Source: Bacteroidales bacterium UBA6445 (GTDB lineage: Bacteria; Bacteroidota; Bacteroidia; Bacteroidales; UBA932). Taken from it: a DNA stretch of 33,631 nt. A model generated the notes under the pieces. The model was not told the DNA's origin and ran no database searches. It saw only the letters and a list, made by a program, of their open reading frames with translations. Where the stretch lies: contig DJOF01000012.1 of assembly GCA_002439585.1 (NCBI GenBank), positions 45,189 through 78,819 of the forward strand, written 5' to 3'. Each line of letters begins with the position of its first letter. Positions within the stretch are counted from its first letter, which is position 1. Positions 17,417 to 25,548 of the stretch are shown here, piece by piece. The translations under genes and the position numbers were made by a program.

Positions 17417-18846
17417 CTTCCGAAAATTCCGTACATCTGGCCGAGGACTTCCAGATAAGGAGTCCCGTCCACAAGAGTGAGTCTGTAGACTGTGTCATCA
17501 ACCTTGTAATACGAAGTCCCTGAAAGGGTTACCACATCATAATCGTCAGGCAGAGAGGCCACAAGAGCTCCTGCAGGAGGCACAATCACCTCGTATTTGC
17601 CGGAAGAATTGACAATATAGAAGACACCGTCCTCATAATAATACTCCTTATCAGCATAGGCATAGCTCTGGACAAGTCCAAGACGGTTCGCTATCTCATA
17701 TGAACTCAAGGCTGCATCCGGATTCATAGCTATTGCCCTATTTTGAGACATGAGTATTGCATTGTTGCGAGCTATCTGCCGGTTCTGCTCATCAATATAC
17801 CTGTAGTTGGCATCTATTGTGGAATATGTACGGTAGACTCCTGTATAGTAGGCGAAATTGACAGCCGCGAAAGCCATGTCAGCAATAGCAGCACCGACAA
17901 CAACACCGAATGGAGGCCTACAGACAACATAATGCCCCCCAAAGTGTCTGTAATATATGTCATTGTAGACATAATAATCAATGCCATAATATCTTACTGG
18001 ACGGCAGTGAGGGGGAAGCACTTCAACCCTATAGCCAAAGCAGTGAGGCTTGTGACCGTAGAAATGTCCCGGTCTGTCATAAGGAACAAAATCTCTGTCC
18101 CTCGGAGGAATCCTGTGGACATTATAATCGTCGATACGGAAATCATTGTGATTGTCAATTCTGGACGGAGCGGGCCTATCACCAGCTACATTTCCGCCTC
18201 TGTCATTAACTGGGCCGAGACCTCCTTTTGTCACATTAGAATTACGTCTGAGGACATCTGCTGACTGCGTGCCGCCTTGTCTGCGTACCTGTGATGAAGC
18301 TGCTGTATTGCCGGAATTGCCACCCAAAGGCCGTGCTACACGGTGTGTACCTGCAGAGACTTGACGCGAAGGTGTTCCAGTGCTCACCCGACGCGATGAA
18401 GCCCCCGTGACCACCTGACGCGTTGCGGTGCGTTGCTGAGTGCCCGTGGATACCTGACGCGAAGGTGTTCCAGTGCTCACCCGACGCGATGAAGCCCCCG
18501 TGACCACCTGACGCTGTGCTGAACCTGTCGTCACTCGCCTTTGAGAAGTTCCGGTTGATACGCGACTCTGACCCGAAGTTCCAGTTGATACGCGGCTCTG
18601 ACCCGAAGTTCCGGTTGATACGCGGCGAGAAGTAGTACCAGTGCGAGGCTGTGAAGCACTGACCGGTGATGTAGTCCTTGTGGATGAAACGGCTGCGCTG
18701 CGTCTGACTGTAGTTGACGATCTGCGCGTTGCAGTCTCTCTCTTCTGTGTAGTTGTCGTGGTTGCGCGCCTCGTCTGAGAGAACGCTGACTGCGACAGTG
18801 TCGCAATTATCACTACCAAGCAGGCCGATACAATACTCTTCAACAT
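17413..18846 (-). CDS. Exported repeat-rich DUF6515 protein
   Basis: A 477-residue exported protein of unknown function. Residues 1-25 are a signal peptide (SQSAFSQ cleavage region) without a lipobox cysteine. Residues about 26-200 are low-complexity and basic, made of Ser/Thr/Arg/Gln/Gly repeats such as VSTGTSGQSR and VVTGASSRRVSTGTPSRQVS. Residues about 225-320 carry the His/Tyr/Pro-rich part typical of DUF6515 (GHFYGHKPHCFGYRVEVLPP, YYVYNDIYYRHFGGHYVV). The C-terminal third looks like small SH3-like strands (YYEDGVFYIV, YEVIVPPAGALV, YYKVDDTVYRLT). I chose the ATG at 18846; the in-frame codon at 18858 is TTG. It overlaps murI by four bases, which suggests a cell-envelope role; this is inference. 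Confidence 0.72.
   Translation of the reverse strand: MLKSIVSACLVVIIATLSQSAFSQTRRATTTTTQKRETATRRSSTTVRRSAAVSSTRTTSPVSASQPRTGTTSRRVSTGTSGQSRVSTGTSGQSRVSTGTSQRRVTTGSAQRQVVTGASSRRVSTGTPSRQVSTGTQQRTATRQVVTGASSRRVSTGTPSRQVSAGTHRVARPLGGNSGNTAASSQVRRQGGTQSADVLRRNSNVTKGGLGPVNDRGGNVAGDRPAPSRIDNHNDFRIDDYNVHRIPPRDRDFVPYDRPGHFYGHKPHCFGYRVEVLPPHCRPVRYYGIDYYVYNDIYYRHFGGHYVVCRPPFGVVVGAAIADMAFAAVNFAYYTGVYRTYSTIDANYRYIDEQNRQIARNNAILMSQNRAIAMNPDAALSSYEIANRLGLVQSYAYADKEYYYEDGVFYIVNSSGKYEVIVPPAGALVASLPDDYDVVTLSGTSYYKVDDTVYRLTLVDGTPYLEVLGQMYGIFGR
18362..18514. repeat. 60-bp perfect duplication in the DUF6515 gene
   Basis: The 60 bases at 18362-18421 recur without change at 18455-18514, a period of 93 bases or 31 codons. 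Each copy encodes the VVTGASSRRVSTGTPSRQVS unit. Identity at silent positions points to recent duplication. Confidence 0.9.
18545..18626. repeat. 30-bp tandem repeat in the DUF6515 gene
   Basis: Nearly three copies of a 30-base unit starting at 18545, 18575 and 18605, differing by single G/A changes. Each encodes the ten-residue unit VSTGTSGQSR or a close variant. Whole-codon periodicity keeps the frame when copy number changes. Confidence 0.88.
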
Positions 18847-18970
18847 ATTTCTATTCAATTAATAAAGTGTCTAAATTCCTTCCATTTCCAACTGCCTTTT
18901 GGTTAAAACATTTACAACACAGGCAGATTCATACAGATATTCTTCAAGATATTTTCAAAAGCTTTCAAAA

Positions 18971-20233
18971 TCAATTATACAGATAATATTTCCGCGAAAG
19001 AGCCTTGAATTTCTCCGCATCCTTATTCCAGAACCCGACTATATCCTTAACTTCAAAAGTCCTTGAGAACTCATTCCTAATATAATCAGTGCCGCACACC
19101 TTGTCAAACATGGGAAGACGCGAGACAGCTGACTTAAACGGATTCCTCTCCGGATAAAGCTTCATGAGAGCCTGCATCACATAGAACTGGGTCAGGGTTA
19201 TCGTCGCTGCATTGTAATCAGTATAATAATACTGAACCCCATGGACAATCTTCCCGCAACTTCTGCCGTACAAAGGCTTGAAATGTATGGTACGGAAAGC
19301 AACTCCCGGTATCATGTAGCTGTCAAGTAAGGATTTCAGCAATTCCGCATCTATCCATTCGGCAGCGAAGACCGCAAAAGGGAGAGTATAGCCTATCCCA
19401 ATGTTGACATACGAGCCAAACTCCCCTATAATCCCAGCTGAAGGATAATGTACTGCAGTCTCAGCATATGGGATATTTGGCGAAGGTAGCACCCAGGGAA
19501 GCCCTGTATCATTGTAAAGCATATCCCTATGCCAACCCTCCATAGGTATCACTTCGAGTTTGCAACGGAGGGGAACTTCATTGCCCTTCTGTCCCCTATT
19601 GAGCCCTTCATCATTGATAAGCCTTGCAAGTTCACCGACTGTCAGGCCGTAGATATAAGGTATCCGGTATTGGCTAACGAATGAGAAGAAACCCTCTTCC
19701 ACGTAGGAGCCCTCTACCTTATTGCCTCCCAAAGGATTGGGTCGATCCAGCACCATCACATCTATGCCGGCCTTTGCACAAGCGCGCATAATCAGCCCGA
19801 GTGTACTTATAAATGTATATGACCTCGATCCAGTATCCTGAATGTCATAGACCATCACATCTATGCCCGAAAGCATCTCCCGTGAAGGCTCTCTGTACCT
19901 GCCATAGAGAGAATAGACCGGAAGTCCGGTAAGAGGGTCACGACTGTCTGTCACTGTATCTCCCGCGTAGGAGTCTCCTCTCACACCGTGCTCCGGACCG
20001 AACAAGGCCACAAGTTCCACACCAGGGGCTGCATACAAGATATCGATCGTAGAGCGCAACCTTGAGTCGACTCCGCTCGGATTGGTCACAAGCCCTACCT
20101 TCTTGCCTTTCAAGCTCTTGAAACCTGACCGCTCTAGAACCTCGATCCCAGGGCGCACCTCATGTCCCTTCGCCTCACCAACTTGGATAACAAGAAAGCA
20201 GCACAATGACAATATGCAGACTATCCTGCGCAT
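18971..20233 (-). CDS. namZ: Exo-beta-N-acetylmuramidase NamZ (GH171, DUF1343)
   Basis: Releases terminal N-acetylmuramic acid from the non-reducing ends of peptidoglycan fragments. The family was long called DUF1343 and is now GH171. The 420-residue protein starts with a signal peptide (about residues 1-22), so it acts outside the cytoplasm, probably in the periplasm. The hallmark FGPEHGVRG lies at residues 78-86 with the conserved Glu81 and His82. Other family phrases are VGLVTNPSGVD, VMVYDIQDTGSRSYTF, VLDRPNPLGG and LPWVLPSPNIPYAETA. It is the third gene after ampG and a serpin gene, with one base between its start and the serpin stop. This supports a job in cell-wall turnover. Confidence 0.9.
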   Translation of the reverse strand: MRRIVCILSLCCFLVIQVGEAKGHEVRPGIEVLERSGFKSLKGKKVGLVTNPSGVDSRLRSTIDILYAAPGVELVALFGPEHGVRGDSYAGDTVTDSRDPLTGLPVYSLYGRYREPSREMLSGIDVMVYDIQDTGSRSYTFISTLGLIMRACAKAGIDVMVLDRPNPLGGNKVEGSYVEEGFFSFVSQYRIPYIYGLTVGELARLINDEGLNRGQKGNEVPLRCKLEVIPMEGWHRDMLYNDTGLPWVLPSPNIPYAETAVHYPSAGIIGEFGSYVNIGIGYTLPFAVFAAEWIDAELLKSLLDSYMIPGVAFRTIHFKPLYGRSCGKIVHGVQYYYTDYNAATITLTQFYVMQALMKLYPERNPFKSAVSRLPMFDKVCGTDYIRNEFSRTFEVKDIVGFWNKDAEKFKALSRKYYLYN

Positions 20234-20234
20234 A

Positions 20235-21485
20235 TTACTTCTCTATACTTGCAATACGTCCGGCAAAAAGAACCTCGCCCTCGTCACTTGTAATAAGAAA
20301 GACAAATGGACGATCTACCTTCATCACAAAAGGCTCTTCATCTGGCCTGAGAGAGGTCATTCTTATTCCGATAGAAGTGACAGCAGCCGCTTCCGAGCCT
20401 TCCTCATTCACCTCTACGAAACATTTCTGCTTCACTTCGTCTACGGCCACGTTGGAGTCTGTCATCCCGCTGAAATCAGCCTTTCCGCCAAATGCCTCTT
20501 TCATACCGAGATCTGATAGAATACCATTCAATATATGAGTCGTATTTACCTTGAATTTAGGAAGAGAGAGTTGCACATCACGTCCATCGGCCATTGCAAT
20601 AGCCGAAGCCAGCTTCGAAGGAGACACAGCATTCACCGCTTTGACGAGATCTGTCCCTTCTTCTGGCAGACAGACAGTCATCATATACCGACCATCCCTG
20701 TAAGGAAGCACTACATAGGAGAATCCTTCTGCTTCACCACATGGAAGATTTTCTGACAAATGCATGAAAGTAACCTTTGAATCTCCTGACGGAGCATGGA
20801 ATACATCTTCAGTATTGCGTACGGGATCAAATGCATATTCCCAAGAAGCCTTGAAATACAGCGCATTAAGCAGGAACATCATCATGTCGGGATCTATATT
20901 GTCCACTATCTCCGGGATTTTGCCAGCAGTATTGTCTGCGCACCATCTGTTGATATCAGCAACGGCTGAACGAGAGGAGAAATCACGTCCAAATATACCT
21001 GCACCATAGTCCTTCTTGAGTCTGTCGGCATACGAGTCACGGATCTCAAACCCTTCACGATACCATATTGAGTTGGCCGATGCCACGTTGTATACGCTAT
21101 CGCTGTAAAGTGAATCTCCGGCATAAGGTGCATGAGACAATGCTGCCACAATCTCTTCCCTGGTCTTCCCAGCAGCACCATCAGCAAGCATGGATAAGGC
21201 AACTCCGGCACTGTACGGGGACAATACTACATTCTCCGACTCCCGAGCTGACAACAAGGCCTGCGAGAATAGTTTATGGGAGAAATCCCTTCTTGCCTCA
21301 CTTTGGGCTACAGCGTCATTGACTTCTTCCGGCTTGGAGCCTGTCGCTCTGATCCCCCCTTCGGCCCGAGATACAGTCTCATGAACTTCCCCATCTGTGG
21401 GAGAGACAGTTGACTTACGCTGTGTTCCACAAGAGGCCAACGAACAGAACGCCATGAAAGACGCAATAATACCAATGCATTTCAT
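20235..21485 (-). CDS. Serpin-family protease inhibitor lipoprotein
   Basis: A serpin, a suicide inhibitor of serine or cysteine proteases. From the ATG at 21485 it has 416 residues with a signal peptide and lipobox LASC (Cys19). The residues after Cys19 (GTQRKSTV) are not acidic, so surface export is less likely than anchoring on the periplasmic side. Serpin landmarks include NALYFKASWEYAFDP, the hinge EVNEEGSEAAAVTS and PFVFLITSDEGEVLFAGRI at the end. By alignment to antitrypsin the loop after the hinge is about five residues longer, so the P1 residue cannot be set firmly; it lies in IGIRMTSLRP. The gene sits between ampG and namZ with one-base gaps, an unexpected partner for cell-wall recycling. 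Confidence 0.9.
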   Translation of the reverse strand: MKCIGIIASFMAFCSLASCGTQRKSTVSPTDGEVHETVSRAEGGIRATGSKPEEVNDAVAQSEARRDFSHKLFSQALLSARESENVVLSPYSAGVALSMLADGAAGKTREEIVAALSHAPYAGDSLYSDSVYNVASANSIWYREGFEIRDSYADRLKKDYGAGIFGRDFSSRSAVADINRWCADNTAGKIPEIVDNIDPDMMMFLLNALYFKASWEYAFDPVRNTEDVFHAPSGDSKVTFMHLSENLPCGEAEGFSYVVLPYRDGRYMMTVCLPEEGTDLVKAVNAVSPSKLASAIAMADGRDVQLSLPKFKVNTTHILNGILSDLGMKEAFGGKADFSGMTDSNVAVDEVKQKCFVEVNEEGSEAAAVTSIGIRMTSLRPDEEPFVMKVDRPFVFLITSDEGEVLFAGRIASIEK

Positions 21486-21486
21486 C

Positions 21487-22797
21487 TCAATCAATTTTAT
21501 TTTTCCTACCATAATCCTCTGGCACCCGTACAAGACGCACTGCTACAAAAGTAGCAAGGCAGCAGAGCATCACCACTAGAAAAAACTTGGGATAGCCTAT
21601 CTGCTCTTGTATATATCCTGCCACCATTCCGGGCAACATCATGCTAAGAGCCATGAATGCAGTACATATAGCATAGTGTGACGTCTTGAAAGAGCCTTCT
21701 GAAAAGTACATCATAAACAACATGTATGCCGTAAAACCAAATCCGTACCCGAACTGTTCTATTGCTATGAAAGTACTGATTATCCAAAGGTTATCTGTAT
21801 GGCTATAAGCCATATATACAAAGACTGCACAAGGTAGGGCAAGCATTGCAGCCATAGGCCACAAAGACTTCCCGAGTCCTTTGCGGGAGGCCCACATACC
21901 GCCTGCAATACCTCCAATAATAAGGGCAACGACGCCTATTGTACCGTAGACTATGCCCACAGTAGCAGTAGACAGGGCAAGTCCGCCTTCAGCAGTCGAA
22001 GAGAGTAGAAACGGCTGCACCATCTTGAGCAGCAATGCCTCCGGCAACCTATACAAGAGCATGAAAGCCACTGCCGCAATGACTCCTGGCTTCTTGAAGA
22101 AGGAGACAAATGCGGAAAGGAATTCCATATATGGAGATTCTCCCGAGACTGCCTTGTCCTGCTCCGGCTTAGGCAGCATGAATGTATGCCATAGAGTTAC
22201 GGCAGCAAACAGCACGGCCGTAAAGGCAATGGTCAGTCGCCATGCAGTCGGTATATCGCCAGTACGGCTCTCAAGCACACCTGCTATCACAACGATGACA
22301 CCTTGACCGAATATAGACGAAAGCCTATAGAACGTGCTTCTGATACCAACGAAGAAAGATTGGCTTCCTCGATCTAGGCCTATCATGTAGAAGCCGTCGG
22401 CTGCTATGTCATGTGTTGCCGAGGCAAATGCCGTAAGTTCGAACAATATAAGGGTGAAAATAAAGGAAGACACAGGTACACTGCGAGATGCCATCTGCAT
22501 ATCTCCGGGAGACGGCAGACTTAAGGCAGAGAGCACAAAAAGACAGGCCATAAGTGCCTGCATTGCTACTATCCAAAACCTCTTTGTTCTGAAAATATCC
22601 ACAACAGGACTCCACAGAGGCTTCAACGCCCACGGGAGATACAGAAGGCTGGTTATCAGTGCCATGTTACCATTGGACATCCCCATTTTTGTAAACATCA
22701 CCACAGAAATGTTGTTGACGATGAAATATGGTATACCCTCTGCAAAATATAATGTAGGAATCCACAGCCACGGATTTCCCCTAAGATTCTTGATCAT
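21487..22797 (-). CDS. ampG: AmpG-type muropeptide permease (MFS)
   Basis: Inner-membrane importer of the AmpG branch of the major facilitator superfamily, which brings anhydro-muropeptides or amino-sugar fragments into the cytoplasm for recycling. The 436-residue protein has about 12 membrane helices. It shows the family start PTLYFAEGIPYFIVNNISVV, LPWALKPLWSPVVD and ASATHDIAADGFYM, all typical of AmpG. I chose the ATG at 22797; the codon nine bases upstream (22806) is TTG. It is the first gene of a tight operon with a serpin and namZ. In Tannerella forsythia, AmpG and NamZ genes are also linked in a MurNAc scavenging locus, which supports this assignment. Confidence 0.85.
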   Translation of the reverse strand: MIKNLRGNPWLWIPTLYFAEGIPYFIVNNISVVMFTKMGMSNGNMALITSLLYLPWALKPLWSPVVDIFRTKRFWIVAMQALMACLFVLSALSLPSPGDMQMASRSVPVSSFIFTLILFELTAFASATHDIAADGFYMIGLDRGSQSFFVGIRSTFYRLSSIFGQGVIVVIAGVLESRTGDIPTAWRLTIAFTAVLFAAVTLWHTFMLPKPEQDKAVSGESPYMEFLSAFVSFFKKPGVIAAVAFMLLYRLPEALLLKMVQPFLLSSTAEGGLALSTATVGIVYGTIGVVALIIGGIAGGMWASRKGLGKSLWPMAAMLALPCAVFVYMAYSHTDNLWIISTFIAIEQFGYGFGFTAYMLFMMYFSEGSFKTSHYAICTAFMALSMMLPGMVAGYIQEQIGYPKFFLVVMLCCLATFVAVRLVRVPEDYGRKNKID

Positions 22798-22866
22798 AAT
22801 ACGCAAAAACGTTTCTGTCCGATTGCATTAGTTACTGATTACAATTGCCAGCGTCTGCCAAGCGCG

Positions 22867-22898
22867 TGAAAATACGAAATTTCACTTCAATTCACAAG
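22867..22898 (-). promoter_or_regulatory. Candidate promoter of ampG-serpin-namZ
   Basis: On the minus strand TATTTTCA (22874-22867) partly matches TAnnTTTG, with CTTG (22898-22895) 20 bases upstream. The match is imperfect and there is no rival in the gap. Confidence 0.3.
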
Positions 22899-22963
22899 TC
22901 CGAAACAGAAATAAAGCACATAAAAACGCCCAACACCTGACACCAGAGTTGCAACGCCGGATT

Positions 22964-22994
22964 TTTGTTTGAATTCGGCAAAATCATAATTTCT
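22964..22994 (+). promoter_or_regulatory. Candidate promoter of fbaB
   Basis: TTTG (22964-22967), a 19-base spacer, then TAATTTCT (22987-22994), close to the TAnnTTTG box. It lies about 70 bases upstream of the fbaB start and leaves a leader of about 65 bases. Confidence 0.5.
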
Positions 22995-23065
22995 GACTAT
23001 CAAGATCGGCATGTATTATGCATTATCATTCTAGTGGTCTGTACAAGCCGCAGGCCGGATTTATT

Positions 23066-24121
23066 ATGAACAGTAAAATTGCAGAACTTCTCGGCGACAA
23101 GGCCGAGTACTACCTTGCTCATGAGTGCAAGACTATCGACAAGAAGATGATCTATGCTCCCGGGGCTGACATTGTCGACAGAGTATGGATGGACAGCGAT
23201 AGGAATGTCCGGACTTTGGACAGTCTTCAGACTTTGTTCGGTCACGGCAGGCTCGCCGGCACCGGATATGTATCCATTCTCCCTGTAGATCAAGGGATTG
23301 AGCATTCGGCGGGAGCTTCATTTGCCCCCAATCCTGAATATTTCGACCCCGAAAATATAGTAAAACTCGCTATCGAGGGCGGATGCAATGCAGTAGCCTC
23401 GACATTCGGTGTTCTCGGTTCTGTAGCGCGCAAATACGCGCACAAGATACCGTTCATCGTCAAGCTCAACCACAACGAACTACTTACCTACCCGAACTCA
23501 TTTGATCAGGTAATGTTCGGCACGGTCAAGGAAGCATGGAATATGGGTGCAGTTGCCGTTGGTGCCACTATCTATTTCGGTTCGGAGGAGAGCCGCAGGC
23601 AGATAGTCGAAGTATCTCAGGCATTTGAATATGCGCACGAGCTTGGCATGGCAACTATCCTGTGGTGCTACCTTCGTAATAGCGCGTTCAAGAAAGACGG
23701 AGTGGACTATCACTCGGCTGCCGACCTTACAGGACAGGCCAATCATATAGGTGTCACAATCAAGGCCGATATAGTAAAGCAGAAACTCCCTTCTTGCAAC
23801 GGAGGATTCAAGGCAATAGGCTTTGGCAGGACAGACGAGAGGGTATACACGGAGCTTACCACATCTCACCCAATCGATCTGTGCAGGTATCAAGTAGCAA
23901 ACGGATACATGGGCCGCGTAGGTCTTATCAACTCGGGTGGAGAATCCCACGGTACTTCCGACTTGCATGATGCTGTCGTTACGGCTGTTGTCAACAAGAG
24001 AGCCGGTGGTATGGGTCTCATTAGCGGCAGGAAAGCTTTCCAGAAGCCAATGAAAGATGGTGTAGAGCTTCTCAACACTATTCAGGACGTTTATCTGGAC
24101 AAGGATATAACCTTGGCATAG
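23066..24121 (+). CDS. fbaB: Class I fructose-bisphosphate aldolase
   Basis: Cleaves fructose-1,6-bisphosphate into two triose phosphates, or joins them, in glycolysis and gluconeogenesis. It is the DhnA/archaeal-type class I aldolase, which uses a lysine Schiff base and no metal. From the ATG at 23066 it has 351 residues, the normal size in Bacteroidales, starting MNSKIAELLGDKAEYYLAHE. Landmarks are SILPVDQGIEHSAG, PFIVKLNHNELL and GVTIKADIVKQKLP (the last with the likely catalytic lysine), ending GGMGLISGRKAFQKP. An upstream in-frame ATG (23018) would add 16 residues unlike the family. It stands alone between a promoter and a clear terminator. Confidence 0.95.
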   Translation: MNSKIAELLGDKAEYYLAHECKTIDKKMIYAPGADIVDRVWMDSDRNVRTLDSLQTLFGHGRLAGTGYVSILPVDQGIEHSAGASFAPNPEYFDPENIVKLAIEGGCNAVASTFGVLGSVARKYAHKIPFIVKLNHNELLTYPNSFDQVMFGTVKEAWNMGAVAVGATIYFGSEESRRQIVEVSQAFEYAHELGMATILWCYLRNSAFKKDGVDYHSAADLTGQANHIGVTIKADIVKQKLPSCNGGFKAIGFGRTDERVYTELTTSHPIDLCRYQVANGYMGRVGLINSGGESHGTSDLHDAVVTAVVNKRAGGMGLISGRKAFQKPMKDGVELLNTIQDVYLDKDITLA

Positions 24122-24159
24122 AACAACAAACGTTACCCATAAGAGCTGATAAACGAATG

Positions 24160-24195
24160 AAGGTGAACCGGTTAATTCCAGTTCACCTTTTTTTT
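24160..24195 (+). terminator. Terminator of fbaB
   Basis: A perfect 9-bp stem, AAGGTGAAC (24160-24168) and GTTCACCTT (24181-24189), followed by a run of T to 24195. The converging U32 gene stops at 24237, so it may also serve the other strand. Confidence 0.9.
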
Positions 24196-24236
24196 GAAAA
24201 GTTGTTCAACTCATACGCCATCGAGGCCAAAAGGCA

Positions 24237-25547
24237 TTATTCTGTAACTTCTTCCCAGATATAGATCTTGTCTCCCCTACGGAATCGTACTGGCACTTTG
24301 CCACTCTGGTCGTGACTTCGCTGTGCATCTCCTTCCCTCTCGCCCTTATTCTCCGGAACAATTGAGACAGAGCACTTGACGCCTTTTTCCGCAACTTCGG
24401 CAGGCTTCAGATCTACCCTAAGGTCATCGGCTCTAAACTCCACCATACCGGTAGTGGGTCCGATAGCCATGCACTCCGATCCCCTTCGCAGCGGCACCGA
24501 TTCTACAGTAATCTCAGCAACACCTATACGATCAAACCAATTGGTAACCTTGCCACAATACACCTTCTTCCTTGTGGCCTGACTTCCATATACGGAACTC
24601 CACTCGCCTAATTTTGCACCTTGATAGTAACCGTCCCAGAAGCCTCGGTTGAACACTTGGGACAGTTCAGACTTGAGTTCCTGAGCAAACTCTTGAGTAT
24701 AAGTCCCGTCACACACCGCATCGGCCGCTTTGCGGTAACATGATGCACACCTCTTAACATACTCCGCAGAGCGTGCTCGTCCCTCAATCTTGAACACACG
24801 CACACCCGCATCGATAATCTTGTCCATAAACTCTATGGTACACAGATCTTTGGGAGACATTATATACTTATTGTCCACATTGAGAGAAGTCCCTGTCTCA
24901 AGATCCGTAACTTCATAGCCACGACGGCAAAGCTGGAAACACCCTCCCCTATTGGCAGAAGTCCCGTACGTCTGTAAGCTAAGGTAGCATTTGCCAGAGA
25001 CAGCCATACACAGAGCTCCGTGAGCGAACATTTCTATCCTTACAAGACGGCCAGACGGTCCTGTTATGTTTTCTGACACTATGGCCTCATGTATCTGCTT
25101 TACTTGATGCAGGTTGAGTTCCCGGGCAAGAACCACTACATCTGCAAAGCCGGAATAAAATTTCAATGCTTCGATGTTGGACACATTGCACTGCGTTGAG
25201 ATGTGCACTTCCATGCCTGCTTCCCTGCAATACATTATGGCGGCCATGTCGGAAGCTATGACAGCATCTATCCCTGCTTCTTTTGCAGTCTTGATCACTT
25301 CGCGAGCTTCTGGCAACTCTTCTTGATACAATACAATATTGAGGGTAAGGTATGTCTTGACTCCATACTGGCGGCATATACGGACTATTTCATGCAAGTC
25401 TTCCGTCTTGAAATTATTGGCCGAATGCGACCTCATATTAAGGTTGCCAACACCGAAGTATACAGAATCTGCACCTCCTTCTATGGCTGCCATCAGGCAT
25501 TCGAAATTGCCGGCCGGCGCCATTATCTCCAATTCACTGCGCTGCAT
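24237..25547 (-). CDS. U32 family protein, TrhP/YegQ-like
   Basis: A 436-residue member of the U32 'peptidase' family. Characterised bacterial relatives (TrhP, RlhA) hydroxylate RNA bases rather than cut proteins; TrhP modifies uridine 34 of tRNA using prephenate. The start ELEIMAPAGNFECLMAAIEGGADSVYFG is the hallmark, followed by KTYLTLNIVLY and IEMFAHGALCMAVSGKCYLS. NRGGCFQLCRRGY with two cysteines fits the iron-sulfur ligands proposed for the family. There is no signal peptide. The last about 60 residues form a small beta domain, then a charged linker (ENKGEREGDAQRSHD). It lies one base after the polyprenyl synthase stop and is probably co-transcribed. Confidence 0.85.
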   Translation of the reverse strand: MQRSELEIMAPAGNFECLMAAIEGGADSVYFGVGNLNMRSHSANNFKTEDLHEIVRICRQYGVKTYLTLNIVLYQEELPEAREVIKTAKEAGIDAVIASDMAAIMYCREAGMEVHISTQCNVSNIEALKFYSGFADVVVLARELNLHQVKQIHEAIVSENITGPSGRLVRIEMFAHGALCMAVSGKCYLSLQTYGTSANRGGCFQLCRRGYEVTDLETGTSLNVDNKYIMSPKDLCTIEFMDKIIDAGVRVFKIEGRARSAEYVKRCASCYRKAADAVCDGTYTQEFAQELKSELSQVFNRGFWDGYYQGAKLGEWSSVYGSQATRKKVYCGKVTNWFDRIGVAEITVESVPLRRGSECMAIGPTTGMVEFRADDLRVDLKPAEVAEKGVKCSVSIVPENKGEREGDAQRSHDQSGKVPVRFRRGDKIYIWEEVTE

Positions 25548-25548
25548 G

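Noticed and set aside
18362..18634. Regular repeats that could suggest a CRISPR array
   Set aside because: The repeats have periods of 30 and 93 bases, no unique spacers of constant length, and lie in frame inside a coding sequence.
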